Below are positions 21,933 to 35,099 of a stretch of 62,000 bases of DNA, piece by piece. The notes under the pieces are model-generated. The model was not told the origin of the DNA. It did not search any database and worked only from the letters and a program-made list of their open reading frames with translations. Location: assembly GCA_009746045.1 (NCBI GenBank), contig RPFO01000034.1, positions 3,912,578 to 3,974,577 of the forward strand, given 5' to 3'. Numbering within the stretch: position 1 is the stretch's first letter; each line of letters begins with the position of its first letter. The position numbers and the translations under genes are program-made. Origin of the DNA: Mesostigma viride (Eukaryota > Streptophyta > Mesostigmatophyceae > Mesostigmatales > Mesostigmataceae).

Positions 21933-24334
21933 CCTCACGGTCTATCACGCTATGCCCAGCTAAGGGGGAGCATGCCATGTGGGGGAAGATCATCATGGCT
22001 ATACAAGGGCGAGGGCATGGCGTCTCAACAGAGAGTATCTCATCATCATCTCGTGAACTTATTACTAGGGAAGGTGCTGAGACAACTACTCTTACTCCAC
22101 GGCGTCAACGTACTTGATTTTAGTCGTACTTCTATGTCTGAAGTGGGGCGGTTTACACAATCACCTTCATCCCTAGGAAACCGGTGCGGGCGAACTTCTT
22201 CTCCTTCACCTCTCCCTAGAAAAGGTGTTGCATGAGCCATTAGTAACGCACCACTTCGTCACCGTCCTTCTCTTTAAATTCGTGCAATATTTCATTGACA
22301 AGCGTCCTTACTTACGGGCTTTCGGCTGGCTGGCCGCATCGTGCTGAAGTCCGACCACCGCCCTGTCGGTCGTGGCTGCTGATGCCGCAGTCTCTGCCTA
22401 GCTCCAAACATCTTTATATATTAGCATTACGCAAGTGTTGCTACGTTTCGAGCAGGGCAATGCGGAGTGTTGGTCCAGTAGCTCAGCAGGTCCGGCTCCA
22501 GAATCCTGCTAGGAGCTGTTTTTTTCCCCTGCAGGCTCTGTTTTCGGCCAGGCTGACATGGCGCTACGGGTTACGGCGGAGCCGACGCACTGTTGCTGCC
22601 GACGGCACCTATCACCCGGTTTCCGTGTTGCGGCTGCACGCACGACCACCGCTGCGACCGCCTGACGACGTCGCCGTCTAAGGTTGTTTTTTCCCGGTGC
22701 TGCTTTTCTTTGACGACATTTTTACGGTGTGGCTCTGGTTACACCTCGTGTCTTATGAGGGTGGCTCCGGATGAGCGGACAGTAGGGATTAATGGCTGCC
22801 TTTTTACGCAAGGTTCCTTTTGCACTCACTTGAAAATCTTTCAGGATCCTCTTCTTCAAGTGCATGGGCAGCCTACCCTTGCTGTTTAGGGACGGTGGCA
22901 CGTCCTTAATTCACGCGTGGCCAAACATTTGTTTCAGTTGTGGGGAAAACTCCTCATCTTCTTGCTGGGTATCATGAGGGCGGAGGCGTTCTAGGTTGAG
23001 CTTTGGTTTCTCCCACGTGCATGGTGGCTAGGGCTTTGGTGGGGAGGAGAACAACGACACCTGTGTTGTTCCCACTAGCATCATGGTACTATGGGTAGGG
23101 CGAGCTCCCTAGGAGTTGGATTTGGTGGCACTCTACGTCTGGTTACCCTGAGAAATTTTTTGCGGGGGAGTGGACATCCTGGATGTCTGCAATGTAATTT
23201 CCAGATGGCATCACACATGCCAGGGCAGAACAACAGCATCTACGGGGCTTCCACTATCATACTTGGACAGCTGTGTCTAGTTACCCTGAGAAAGTTTTTG
23301 CGGGGGAGTGGATATCCCATGTCTTCAAAAGGGTAGCCAGATGCTATCATGGGGGCATATCATATCGGGTATGGTAGATGCCACCACATCAGGGGACATC
23401 GGGATACCTGCAGTGGGTTGTCTCATAGAGGGTATCACACGTACACCCAGGAGTTGCTAGGTGTCTCTGGCATGGGTTGCCCACTTGCTAGACGATGTCC
23501 TTTGGCACAGGTTCCCAGAGGGCGAGATGTCCCTTGCATGGGTTGGTCACTTGCTAGTTGGGGCTCCTTACCTGCGCCAGACCCATTGTGACCATGCATT
23601 TACTTCTCCCAGGACATGATGGTTACCACTGCCTGTTGGCAGATTGTCCCTGTGGGCCCTAGGAGGCGCACTAAGACAGTAAGTATGGACACCAGGGCTG
23701 CTGTCATAGTTCTTATCTGTGAATATATTTGATATAGTTCTCAGATCAGAAATTTTGACACTGGTCAAGGCGCTTTTTGGCCCACTTCTCTCGACTTTTG
23801 GGCAGTTCTGCTGGCTGTTGGACCACCTCAGGCCCTTATGCTCCTCAGGCTTAGGAGTTCTGGCCACCTAGCACTTGGTAGTAGCCATGTTAGAGTCTGC
23901 TATCCGGACAGGTTGGCAGTCTGTGGCTTGCCTACTAGGCAGTTTTTCTGAGTGCCATAGTGAAGGTTGCTGGCTCCTTCCTGCAGCCTGATTGACGTTC
24001 AGTCCGGGCAGTTGACAGCATGTGGTCATTCTTCCAAGCAGCTTCCGGAGCCAGGCTCATTGGTGTCCGTTCCAGGCCTCCTTAAAAGCAGCTTAGTCAC
24101 TTCCCCATATAGCGTGACCGGCGCAAGCAGCTAGTCTTGGTTGTCCAGTCAGGCAATAGCTGTGTGGGATACCCACATGTGGGGGTGGTCCAACGCTGCA
24201 TGATTGGGCGTGGTGGCAGTAGCCTATTGGGGGCTTGAGGCCAGTGGGGGATTGGTAACTTGTCTATGGCGGGCATGGTGCATGGGGGGCGACGTTGGAG
24301 GGAGTACCCTGGTAGTGGACTAGTGCTGTTGGTG

Positions 24335-24469
24335 GCAAGCACTCATAGTGACGAGTGCACAAGCACTCCTGGTGGCGACTGCAAGCACTCCTGGTGGGGA
24401 CTGCAAGCACTCATGGTGGGGACTGCAAGCACTCATGGTGGCGACTGCAAGCACTCAATGGTGGAGACT
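24335..24469. repeat. 22-bp tandem repeat, about 5 copies
   Basis: Units of the form GCAAGCACTC(C/A)TGGTGG(C/G) follow each other head to tail within degraded transposon sequence. Confidence 0.92.
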
Positions 24470-25944
24470 TCATCATTGAAGCACTGCATAGGGGCCGCTG
24501 GCGACTCTGGTGACTTGGGGACGCCCAAGTGACGAGTGTCTGTAATGCTGGTGCCTGCTCCTGACGCAGTGCTGGGTCCTGCCTGCTGGTGGACGTCAGA
24601 CCAGCCTTGTGCAGATGAGTAACCTAAGTTCTACCCTTGCTGAGCTCTGCTATGGACTTATCCTTGCTTGCATGGTGCCAGGATGGCTTGTTGTCTTGAT
24701 AGTACACCATCCGCCTTTGAGCTGATTGCTTGCACAGCATGATGGTGGTATGAATGGGACTGCTTGCACGGGGGGGTCTGGCATCATGTTTGCATGGGTA
24801 GGATGTCCTTGTTGGTTGGATGATGGGCGGGATCAACGGAGCTACAACTGTGGGGCCGGATGGAATCGTTGGCATGACAGTGATGACAGTGTGACCCACT
24901 CTGTTGACTCTTAATTGAGGAGTTGGACTACTTGGTGCTGGGGGGGGCTCACATGAACTTAGAGGTGTGGGTTTGTTGGGGGACCCATTCAGCCCTCTAC
25001 CACCTTTATAACCTGCCTCACGTGCATCAGTATCCGTGGTACACTGACATTGATACCACTTGGCAGTCTACGCGGTCCACGGACATGCATACTACTTTCC
25101 ATGCTTTGACTAGGGTGACATTGGTCAGTCTACTTTCTAGGGCCCTGCCAGGCTGAGGGTATATCTGTTTGCTGACTCGGTGATGGCTTCATCCAGCATA
25201 CCCTTCCGCTGCCCTACTTGTGCAACCTTGTGCTGGGCTCCTTCGATCCAAATGCCCACATTACCTTGCATGGTAGTGCCACCTGGATGGTTGCGGAGGA
25301 GAGTGACGTTGTTGCTGGGGCCCTGCCAAGCTTTGGCATGTCAGTTGGCTGATTGGCGATTGCTTTCAGTCTGCTCTCAAGTCTGCCTTGTATGCAACTC
25401 TGTCTTGGACACTTTGCTGTAGTGCCCACCCCATCTTTAGTCATGAGGTGCATAGGACGTTTTAATAGAGCGACCCTGCAGGCCACCAGTGGTTTAGTGG
25501 GCTGAGAGACTTGCCTCCCCCACCCTTCTCTGGTTGGCTGGGCCTCTGTCTTCCTGCGTATCCCATGGCGTTTGTTCCTGCTATGTTATGCTGTCAATCT
25601 TGGGAAGCTGATACCAGGATTATTACAGCTTATTCTAAGCAGAGGGGTGGAATTACTAGGCATGCTGGTAGTCTCCAGTTTACCAGTTATGCTGAGGGGG
25701 ATTTGTGTTGGGAGCAGGGCGTGAACGGGATTGGGCTGCATCTAACCCTTGCATGAGGGTACCGTGTGCTACGATTTACAAGTTGGGGCATACCGTTCAT
25801 AATGCTGGTGAGGCATTATACTGATCTACTGCTATCCCTCTCAAGGTTGTGGATGGTTTTCCCAGGCATCTTATGGAGAAATAGTGTGCCTTGTGATTAT
25901 CATGGGCCACTAGCTATGGATTTGAGTGTACTAGTGTTAGCGCT

Positions 25945-26130
25945 CCCACCGGGTCCTAAATTTAGGACTTTGTCCTAAATCGTCCTAGTGGTCACTATAA
26001 CCAAGGTACCGGGGGGGGGGGTCACTATATGGACCGTACCCCATGTGGACCGTACCCGGCATGATGTACCCGACCCGTGGTACCGGCACATGGTACCCGG
26101 ATTCCGTACCCGGGTACCGGGTATAATGGC
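25945..26130. repeat. GGTACC/GTACCC-rich patch with palindrome
   Basis: GTACCC or GGTACC words occur about nine times in 130 bp, next to a perfect 16-bp palindrome GTCCTAAATTTAGGAC (about 25954-25969) and a second, imperfect half copy. This looks like a terminus of a DNA transposon, but I could not find a partner end. Confidence 0.5.
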
Positions 26131-26660
26131 GGGAAAGTAGGTACCTCGACCAAAAATATAACCGATTTTGGAGCGAAAAAGTGGGTGCGGGAATGAAGTG
26201 AGGTGGATATGGCGACCTGACAATCGTGGCCGGCGTTTTCACGTGCATTTATCATTTCGGGCGCCCAGTAGCAAAAACGAAAGGTTGTTACTAGCTACTA
26301 AGGAGACGGTGGCATTACCTCACTCTCACTCCTTTGGTGCGACTGGAGGGGGGGAATTTAGTTCTGCATGGTGGGGAGGATCGAGATCTATGAGGATCAT
26401 AGCGTGGAGACACCCTGGGATTTTCAGTTCATCTTTTCTGTGTCACCTCATAGATCCCTGACTATGTGGTATCCTGGTTTCGCGGGCCATCGGTGGGCTA
26501 TTTTGGCTGTGCTTTGTGGCATTCCCCCAACCTGCTGAAGGGTACCCATTGGTGACATGAACCCTGTACACGGCCTCTCTTCATCATGGGCGTACTCCTG
26601 AGATACCCTTGTTACTCCAGAGGCGACCCTGTTGGCGACGTCTCCCGGCTGGATTTGCTC

Positions 26661-26801
26661 CTGCCTCTTGGTGACTGCACTTCCACCTGGGACGCTGTTG
26701 ACGTTTCCTCGTTCCAGTTTGCGTGGACTGACGGGTGTCAGCAGGCCTTTGACTTGCTGCAGCAGAAGCTCACACCAGCCCCTGTGTTAGGATTGAGCAT
26801 T
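26661..26801 (+). pseudogene. Ty3 reverse transcriptase/RNase H fragment
   Basis: The frame reads FQFAWTDGCQQAFDLLQQKL followed by TPAPVLG, the highly conserved junction between reverse transcriptase and RNase H in Ty3/Gypsy Pol (F-x-W-T...C-x-x-A-F-x-x-L-K...L-T-x-A-P-V-L). Flanking sequence has lost the frame. It is the only recognisable coding piece of the decayed element. Confidence 0.75.
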
Positions 26802-27833
26802 AATTCTTGGAATCCATCCAGCCTGCTATGACCTGTTGGTGATCTGAGGGAGGTTCCCAGTTGGGATGGATTGGGGCTTTATTATGGCTCTGTTACCTGC
26901 CACTCTTTGTCGTGGTGATACAGCATCTGTCCCTGACTACCTGTTCCCTTGCGAAGGGCTGGGATCCTTGGGTGTGCAGTGTTGACTAGCTTTGATGAGC
27001 CTTGGACCCTGGCAACCCAGTTAGTTATGGGGGGTTCGCTGTATAGAGGGTTAGCCTTGCTACATGACACTCGGCTTCCTGCCCTGATCAAGCAGTGAGA
27101 GCTGTCAGTACAGCAGTGTGTATTTCGTGGCATGGATCCCTGTGGTTGACCCGTTATCCCTGGGAATGTCAGGCTTGTCTTTCACCCGTGGACTCATAGC
27201 TGAGGGAGGGTGGTGTCCCAGAACATGGAGTGGCCTCGCCTTGTTTGGCTTAGGTGCCTTGATCCTGTTTACTCCTTCCTAGATACATGTGGACTCATTC
27301 GGAATCCGACGGGGATCTGAGTTGAGTGGGATGGACTCTGGTGGGAGTTGGTTGGACTGAGCTGAGATGACATCCAGATTTTGGTGACCAGTTTCTAAGG
27401 ATGGTTGAGGGGATCTGAGCCTGGATGGCACATGGAGAGTGATTTCTATGTTGTACCCTCGCCAGATGTATGGAGTTGTTCACCTAGGGCTTGATTCCTG
27501 GTATGATTAGGACACTTGGTTCATGTCCTGCACGTCCTCTTGTAGCAGACCAATAGTATATAACTGGAGGTTTCTACCTTGGTGCTGCTGAGTTTCATAC
27601 TGTCACCTGCTGGAGGTCTGGACGATGGTGGAGGAGGTCCTATCTCAGTTACACACCAGCCTGTATGAGATTGGCTCCCCTTTTGTGGCTCATTTGCTGC
27701 ACACGATGTATGCATTGTCACCAGGACCTGAATCTGACATTGACATGAGGCCTGCTGAGGGGCAGGGCTTGCTTGCATCCTTACTGTACCTGAGGCCTTG
27801 AAGGAGGCATCCACTTAGTTTCAGCCAGTGAGT

Positions 27834-27838
27834 ATGGG
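27834..27838. repeat. Target site duplication ATGGG (left)
   Basis: ATGGG directly before the left LTR is repeated directly after the right LTR at 40462-40466, which fixes both outer borders of the young LTR element. Confidence 0.85.
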
Positions 27839-28512
27839 TGTTACATTTACGTCCCGGCCCTTTTGGACGGACGTAACAATGGAATAAATTATGTAGTTTG
27901 ACTTGTTGTCATGGTCCGTAGGACTTTGGGACTCATTTCGGGACTTAATTTGGGAATTGTCCCTTGGTCAGGACTTTTGTATGGAACTATGACAGTTTGG
28001 GTGATTCGGACCAGTTATTTTGGGCCTAGGTTGTTGTATGCGTGTATCTTCTAGGGGCCGGTGCAGTCGCGCCGCGCTGCGTACTTTATAGCTAGTTGAG
28101 ATATTGTACTCATGCGTGGATTCTGTAGGCGAGGGTCGATGTCGACCCGAGGATCTTGTGTGGACTGCATGCTTTGGAAGGTCGGCGCCATGTCGGCGCC
28201 CCTTGCCAGCGTAGTGGCAGACCTAGGTGAAATTGGTCCGAGGACGAGAGTCTCGTCCTCTTGGTTTGATGAATGATAAGTGCGAATACGCCTACACATT
28301 AAACCTGGGGCAACTATCCATTTGTAATTGGTATTGCTAGCCATTATAAGTGTGTATTAAGTAGCTTGGCATCAAGTCGCGGTGCCAGATATCTCACGAC
28401 CCCAGTCGTGAAGCGCAATCTGCATTAGGCCACCTTGAATCTTCCTAATTCCGGCATGGTAGATCTTTCGCTACGTGGCTCAGGCTAGGTGTGTCTGGGC
28501 TGGGACGTAACA
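27839..28512 (+). repeat. Left LTR
   Basis: 674 bp, TGTTAC...GGGACGTAACA. It carries six extra bases near its start (ATTTAC-type duplication) and lacks three bases (GTT) present in the right copy near 39966; otherwise it is nearly identical to the right LTR. Confidence 0.93.
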
Positions 28513-28513
28513 C

Positions 28514-28525
28514 TGGTATCGGAGG
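28514..28525 (+). promoter_or_regulatory. Primer-binding site (initiator-Met tRNA type)
   Basis: TGGTATCGGAGG lies one base after the left LTR. It matches the complement of the 3' end of initiator Met tRNA (TGGTATCAGAG) except for one base, the usual minus-strand primer of Ty3-like elements. Confidence 0.8.
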
Positions 28526-29658
28526 AAATGTGCCGGCAAGGTTAGCTAACTCTCGCGGAGAGAGCTAGTGTAGCCAGTTAGGAAACCAGGGCGGTGCTTG
28601 GCGTAGATAGAGGTTCCGGAATTCAACGATTGCTGACAGGTCGGCGGCCAGCCCGTAAAGGGATTCAACGACGACCTAGGCAGCAAGCGGCCAGTCCATG
28701 ATACTCGGCGGGGCTAGCAATAGTCCTGTGGTGAGGTGCTGTCAACGAAAGCGTTCAGCTCTCCTGTTTTCAACGACACCAAGTGGCGGCCAGGGCTTGC
28801 CTTCAACGACACCGGGTGGCGGCCAGCTCAGGAGGGATCAACGTCATCGAAGATGGTACGTCCCCTAGTTTAGATTTATCCTTCTAGACGCTTGCCTTCT
28901 CTCCGGGACCGCACGCGTAGGGGGTTCTTGTTATACGTTGTGCCTCTATAAGTTGTGAATGTCGTTGGTGCAAATGGAAGTTGCGGATGACGACCATTCG
29001 TGGTTTGACCTGTCGTGGGGGTGGATACCGTCTGGCTGTTGCCGACTGTGTTGACGGTGTTTACCTCCGTGTACTTATTGTATAGCCCTTTGCCGCGGAA
29101 GGCGGGGGCGTGTGCTGTGCTAGACTCCGTGCTCTTTCCTCGTTTGTTTAAGGTCACTGCATTTAGAGGTAGCCTGGGATTCCCCTTTTCCTTCTTGCAA
29201 GCTTCTGCTAGCCTATAATGCATTACGTCCCTACAGGGCATGTGAGGAATACATTAAGGATAAGGGCTCTATTGCCAGGTGGAAGGGATTTGATAATCTA
29301 GGAGATGCAGATAAGTCTAGTAAGGAACATACGTCATTGCCTGGAGGTTTGCACACCACTCGTGAATGCTCTCAGACACCCACGTCTAGCAAGGTAGATA
29401 GCAGTCAGGAGGTGGGGACAGCAGTTACAGTTATCTTTTTCCAGCTGACTATTGGCCCTAGCAGACAATAGAGGGGATTACACTACTTAGGTAACATAGC
29501 ACTAGTACTCAGGCCTTATATATATTAAAAATATAATTACTTACAGCAGAGTGAAATCACTCAAACCAAAGCAAACGCCCAGCTATAAACCTCTATACAG
29601 AGCCATGTCAAATCTCTATACTACGATAAGACCAATGGAAACTCCTAACGGGAGGAAC

Positions 29659-30801
29659 CTAATAACCCTGCTGCACCGCAAAATCAGCCCGCGTACGGCG
29701 GAGCATGATGTCAGCCATGGCCCGAGTCAGCGCCACCGACAAGCGCTGACGCCAATATGACGTCCAGGTCCGCGCCGACCATGAGGCCCGCTGGCCCTCC
29801 AGGTCCAGCCGGTCCTCCCGGAGCCGGCAACACTCCTTGAAGAAGGCGGAGGTCAGGGGCCCCATGGCCCCAAACTCCTCCAGGACAAAGGGCACCACAC
29901 GATGGTGCCCGACGTCGCCGTAGGCCAGGAGCTTGGCCCGCTCCGCCCGGTCCGCCGTGTAACCTGCCGTGAGGGAGGCCCCAGCCACGTGGCTAAGAGC
30001 CAAGGGCCGCGCCACCGAAACGTCGATAAGCAGATGCCGGCCACCCCCCTCAAAGTCCAGCACCACGATGTCAGGCCGGTGGTTGGGGGAATAGAAGGCA
30101 GCGCCATCCGCATCCTCGGACCGGATGTTCGCGTGGGAGAAAACCGACCGAATCATGGCGAGCACCACCGTCAGGAGGACAGTGTGCAAATACAAATACC
30201 AATTCTGATTCTGTTGGCCCCCCATGCAGGAAAGGTAGTGAGTCCCCGTGGGATCCAGCGGCTGCCCACAGCTACCACAAGGCCGCCCGGCCGGAACAAG
30301 AGGCTGCGGGGCAAATAGCTGGTGCCGGAGCGCCACCGAGTAGTGGCTGGGAGCCAAGGCGAATGGGGGGGCCATGGGAAGAGCACGAAGGTACGCCGAG
30401 CCCACACTCCGCAAGGAAAGCGAGAACAGCCACGCACGTCCCTGGGCGTTGAGGTCCGCGAAAAGAGCAATCCAATCAGCCGTGTGCAGAATACCCGCGT
30501 AGGTTTTCTGGTGTTTATCGATGACGCGAGCAGGGAATGCGGCGGGAGATTGAACGGAGGCGACCGAGGGAGTGCCGCGAGGGAGGTGGCGCTGTACCGC
30601 CTGAGCGGCACGGACGGGAGAACAGGCCTGCTGGATCTCAGCATAGGCCTCCTGGATGGCAGTGACGAAGGGCAAGGGGTTGCTGGGGTCCAGGAGGTCA
30701 GGCGCTGCCGTTGCCAAAAGGGGCATGCAGGAGCCGGCAGCTTTCCGCCCACGACTGAGCGACGGAGCCCAAAAATGCTGCTGGGGCCAGCCGGGCGGCA
30801 C
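29659..30801 (-). pseudogene. C-terminal zinc knuckle and restriction-like endonuclease
   Basis: A 380-codon minus-strand frame. A C-x2-C-x9-H-x3-C knuckle (CGSCGQPL...THYLSC) lies near 30220-30290, followed by RPDIVVLDFEGGGRHLLIDV near 30015-30080. The R-P-D...D-V spacing is that of the PD-(D/E)xK endonuclease of R2-type elements, which nicks target DNA to prime reverse transcription. The C-terminal region (VVPFVLEEFGAMGP, FFKECCRLRE) recurs in the relic at 47.8 kb. This part of the element is open, unlike the polymerase. Confidence 0.75.
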
Positions 30802-31156
30802 GAGTCAGACCACAGCCACCCATCCGTGCAGGCAGGGAGGCAATGCGAATAGCATGTGGTGGGAGGTCGGGGCCCGGGACCAGCTGCGCCAAGGCCGACT
30901 GGATGCGTTCGTCGTGGCCCTCGGCGGCCAGCCGGACCTGAGCCGGAAGAGCGCCCCGGAGCCAGTGAACGACGCGAGGGTGAGCGCAAAACCACAGAAG
31001 CAGACCCTTGGTCTGCGAATCATGAAGGCGCGCAATCAAGGGCAGTACCTCAGTGCGTGCCTCGAGGGCGGCCCGCAGAGCATCGATGACAAACGCGGGG
31101 TCGCCAACCGGAACGCCGAGGACATCCAACCCATGGAGGCGCTCGTCCCGGCCCAA
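30698..31156 (-). pseudogene. Non-LTR polymerase thumb/linker region
   Basis: A 152-codon minus-strand frame with PARMGGCGLTRAARLAPAAF near its end, a conserved linker seen between reverse transcriptase and endonuclease in this family. It is separated by frameshifts from the reverse transcriptase core upstream and from the endonuclease frame downstream. Confidence 0.65.
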
Positions 31157-31239
31157 GAGCTGGGGCGGAAAGCCGGAGCAATCACCTATTCACCTTGGGG
31201 CGAGTACACCGCGCACTTGGCCAGGGTCAACTGGAGGTT

Positions 31240-31890
31240 GATGTCGGCCACCGCGGTCTGCAGTGCCAGCAGAGCCGCGGTGGTGTCCGGCACAGGGCCC
31301 AGAAGGTAGATATCATCCAATTAGTAGGCCTGAATAGCGACCGCCGGGTGGGCAGCATGGACCGCTTGTTGGAGGCAACCCTGGAGGGGGGCGGCAAAGT
31401 ACAGGGGTCCCAGGGGGTCCCCTTGCTGGGTGCCCGTCCGCGACAGCAGGCCGCCGCGAGTGGGCCGTCCTCCATGATGTGAACCAGTTGGCCGGGCTGG
31501 CCGTAGCACACGGCTGTCCAAGCGTACAAGTCCTCGAAGGACTCCATGACGGCCGCAAACATGCTGGCGCGGGACAGACTGTTGAACGCGTTGTGGCAGT
31601 CGACCTTGACGACAGCGTGGGTGGGGTGGGCCTCGAGGTAGGCCTGCACCGAATGGATGAGGATATCCGCCCCGCCTGGAGTCGTCACCCCCAGCTGGGC
31701 CGCCACCGAGGTCTCACCCGCTGCGAGGGGCGGGCAGAAAAAGGCACGGAGCTCGGGCGCCTTTTGGCGGCAGATCACTTTGCCCACGAGCTTGCGGAGC
31801 ACCTCACCGCAGGCGATCGGGCGCACCTTGCCCTCGGGGGGGGGCAAGACACCCTTGAGCAGAGCGAGGAGGCGAGCGCCCGCTAACCAC
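31240..31890 (-). pseudogene. Non-LTR reverse transcriptase core (broken)
   Basis: Motifs in order on the minus strand: KVRPIACGEVLRKLVGK, a GGAD-type template contact, VVKVDCHNAFNSLSR with the first catalytic Asp (about 31600), then GTQQGDPLGPLYFA in another frame (about 31400-31440) and the LDDIYLLG catalytic pair (about 31300-31320). A TAA stop immediately precedes LDD, and at least one frameshift separates the first Asp from the QGDPLGP motif, so the enzyme is dead. The fold belongs to non-LTR reverse transcriptases with a downstream endonuclease (R2-like organisation). Confidence 0.8.
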
Positions 31891-31994
31891 TCGTATATAT
31901 AGTACGTGGTTGCTCTCTTTCTCTCTCTCTCTCCCTCTCTCTCTTTCTTTCTGGGGAGATGTTGCCTGCAGTGTAAGGTATCGGTACGAGCACC

Positions 31995-34120
<2,126 letters not shown>

Positions 34121-34189
34121 CGACTAGCCTCCGGACAGCGTGCGACCTTTGAGTCACCAGCAGTGGCCGGTTACGAGTTTGCCGCTGGG

Positions 34190-34660
34190 AAGTATACTAT
34201 AATATATATTATATAAGTATATTTAACTAATAATTATATTTTTATAATATGTTCAGTCCGGTGCGCTTTTCCAGTCCTAGTGGCTGGCCACCTTAGCCAT
34301 TCTGAGAATGCCCACCTGTGTAGGGCAAGGGGGGGTGTCTGTTTTGCCCCACATCTGTACCAAATACCAAGGGTGCATTGGTCCTGCACAGTAGCAGGTC
34401 ACCCTGTTATCATGATGTCAGTAGTACGAAGGGTGCATTGGTCCTGCACAGTAGCAGGTCACCCTGTTATCATGCTATCAGCAGTAAGGGGGGTGTTTGG
34501 AATCATACACTGACCCCATGCATAGACGCCGTTGGCGGTAATGGGAAATTACTATTAGGCGTCTAGCACTAGTGGTTTTATATAGGGTACCGTTGGCGGT
34601 AATGGGATATTTTATATATGAGAATGTAATAATATATTCAGACACGGCCAACCAACCGTC
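34190..34660. other. AT-rich spacer and 60-bp tandem duplication
   Basis: AT-rich sequence (34190-34260) is followed by two head-to-tail copies of a 60-bp unit (34371-34430 and 34431-34490, starting GGGTGCATTGGTCCTGCACA). The stretch lies between the zinc knuckle and the protease and is absent from typical gag-pol, so it is probably a secondary insertion. Confidence 0.7.
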
Positions 34661-34925
34661 ATGGATGTCAAGTTTTTGGTCGACACAGGCGCTTCCACGT
34701 CCTTCATCAACGCGGCACTGGTGCGCCGGCTGGGACTGACGCACAGCCCCCACACCGGACGGCCGTGCATCTGCCCACTCGGATGGTCGCCAACACCAAT
34801 CGCCCGGTCTGGCAGATATCAAAGGTGTGCTGCAAGGCACCCCGTTCGACCTGGCTGCGACCATCGCACCGCTGGGCGCAGCGGACATCATCATTGGGCT
34901 CGACTTTGGACGCGCAGGATGTGGA
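34661..34925 (+). pseudogene. Retropepsin fragment of the young LTR element (frameshifted)
   Basis: DVKFLVDTGASTSFINAALV carries the catalytic D-T-G-A motif (about 34679-34700). The second hallmark, AADIIIGLDFG (about 34877-34910), is in another frame, so at least one frameshift lies between. Aspartic protease normally cleaves Gag-Pol. No reverse transcriptase follows. Confidence 0.75.
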
Positions 34926-35099
34926 CATTCGCGTGCGCCGGCGAGTGGTTTGGTTTCCCGATGGTTCCTTTTGGTGCCCTGACAGCGAGTATAGGGCACA
35001 TAGCATTACACGGCGGTCCAGCATCCTTGACTCCTTGGCAGTAATTGGACGATCGCGTGGACGCGTCGTCCCCGGGGGAAGGGGAGGGGTCGCAGGCGT

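Larger units (their letters stand above)
21467..27838 (+). mobile_element. Decayed interior of a Ty3-like element and other degraded repeats
   Basis: No intact ORF over 6 kb. A recognisable RT/RNase H connection segment lies at 26661-26801. It sits downstream of the primer-binding site on the same strand, as expected for Ty3/Gypsy. Contained features: a TTAA-tailed dispersed repeat (21759), a 22-bp tandem array (24335-24469), a 45-bp direct repeat pair (about 23137 and 23272, sharing GTTACCCTGAGAAA) and a GGTACC-rich patch (25950-26130). The younger LTR element at 27839 inserted into this sequence. Confidence 0.5.
29500..31900 (-). mobile_element. 5'-truncated non-LTR retrotransposon with restriction-like endonuclease
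   Basis: Inserted antisense in the leader of the LTR element. On the minus strand it encodes a reverse transcriptase, a linker, a zinc knuckle and an endonuclease domain, each in a different frame, so it is inactive. The 5' side ends near a CT-rich stretch at 31905-31950; the 3' end lies near the AT-rich stretch at 29515-29540. Exact borders and a target duplication could not be fixed. A relic of the same family occurs at 47588-48040. Confidence 0.75.

Noticed and set aside
29902-31309. Plus-strand ORFs of up to 217 codons
   Set aside because: Antisense shadows of the minus-strand reverse transcriptase and endonuclease.
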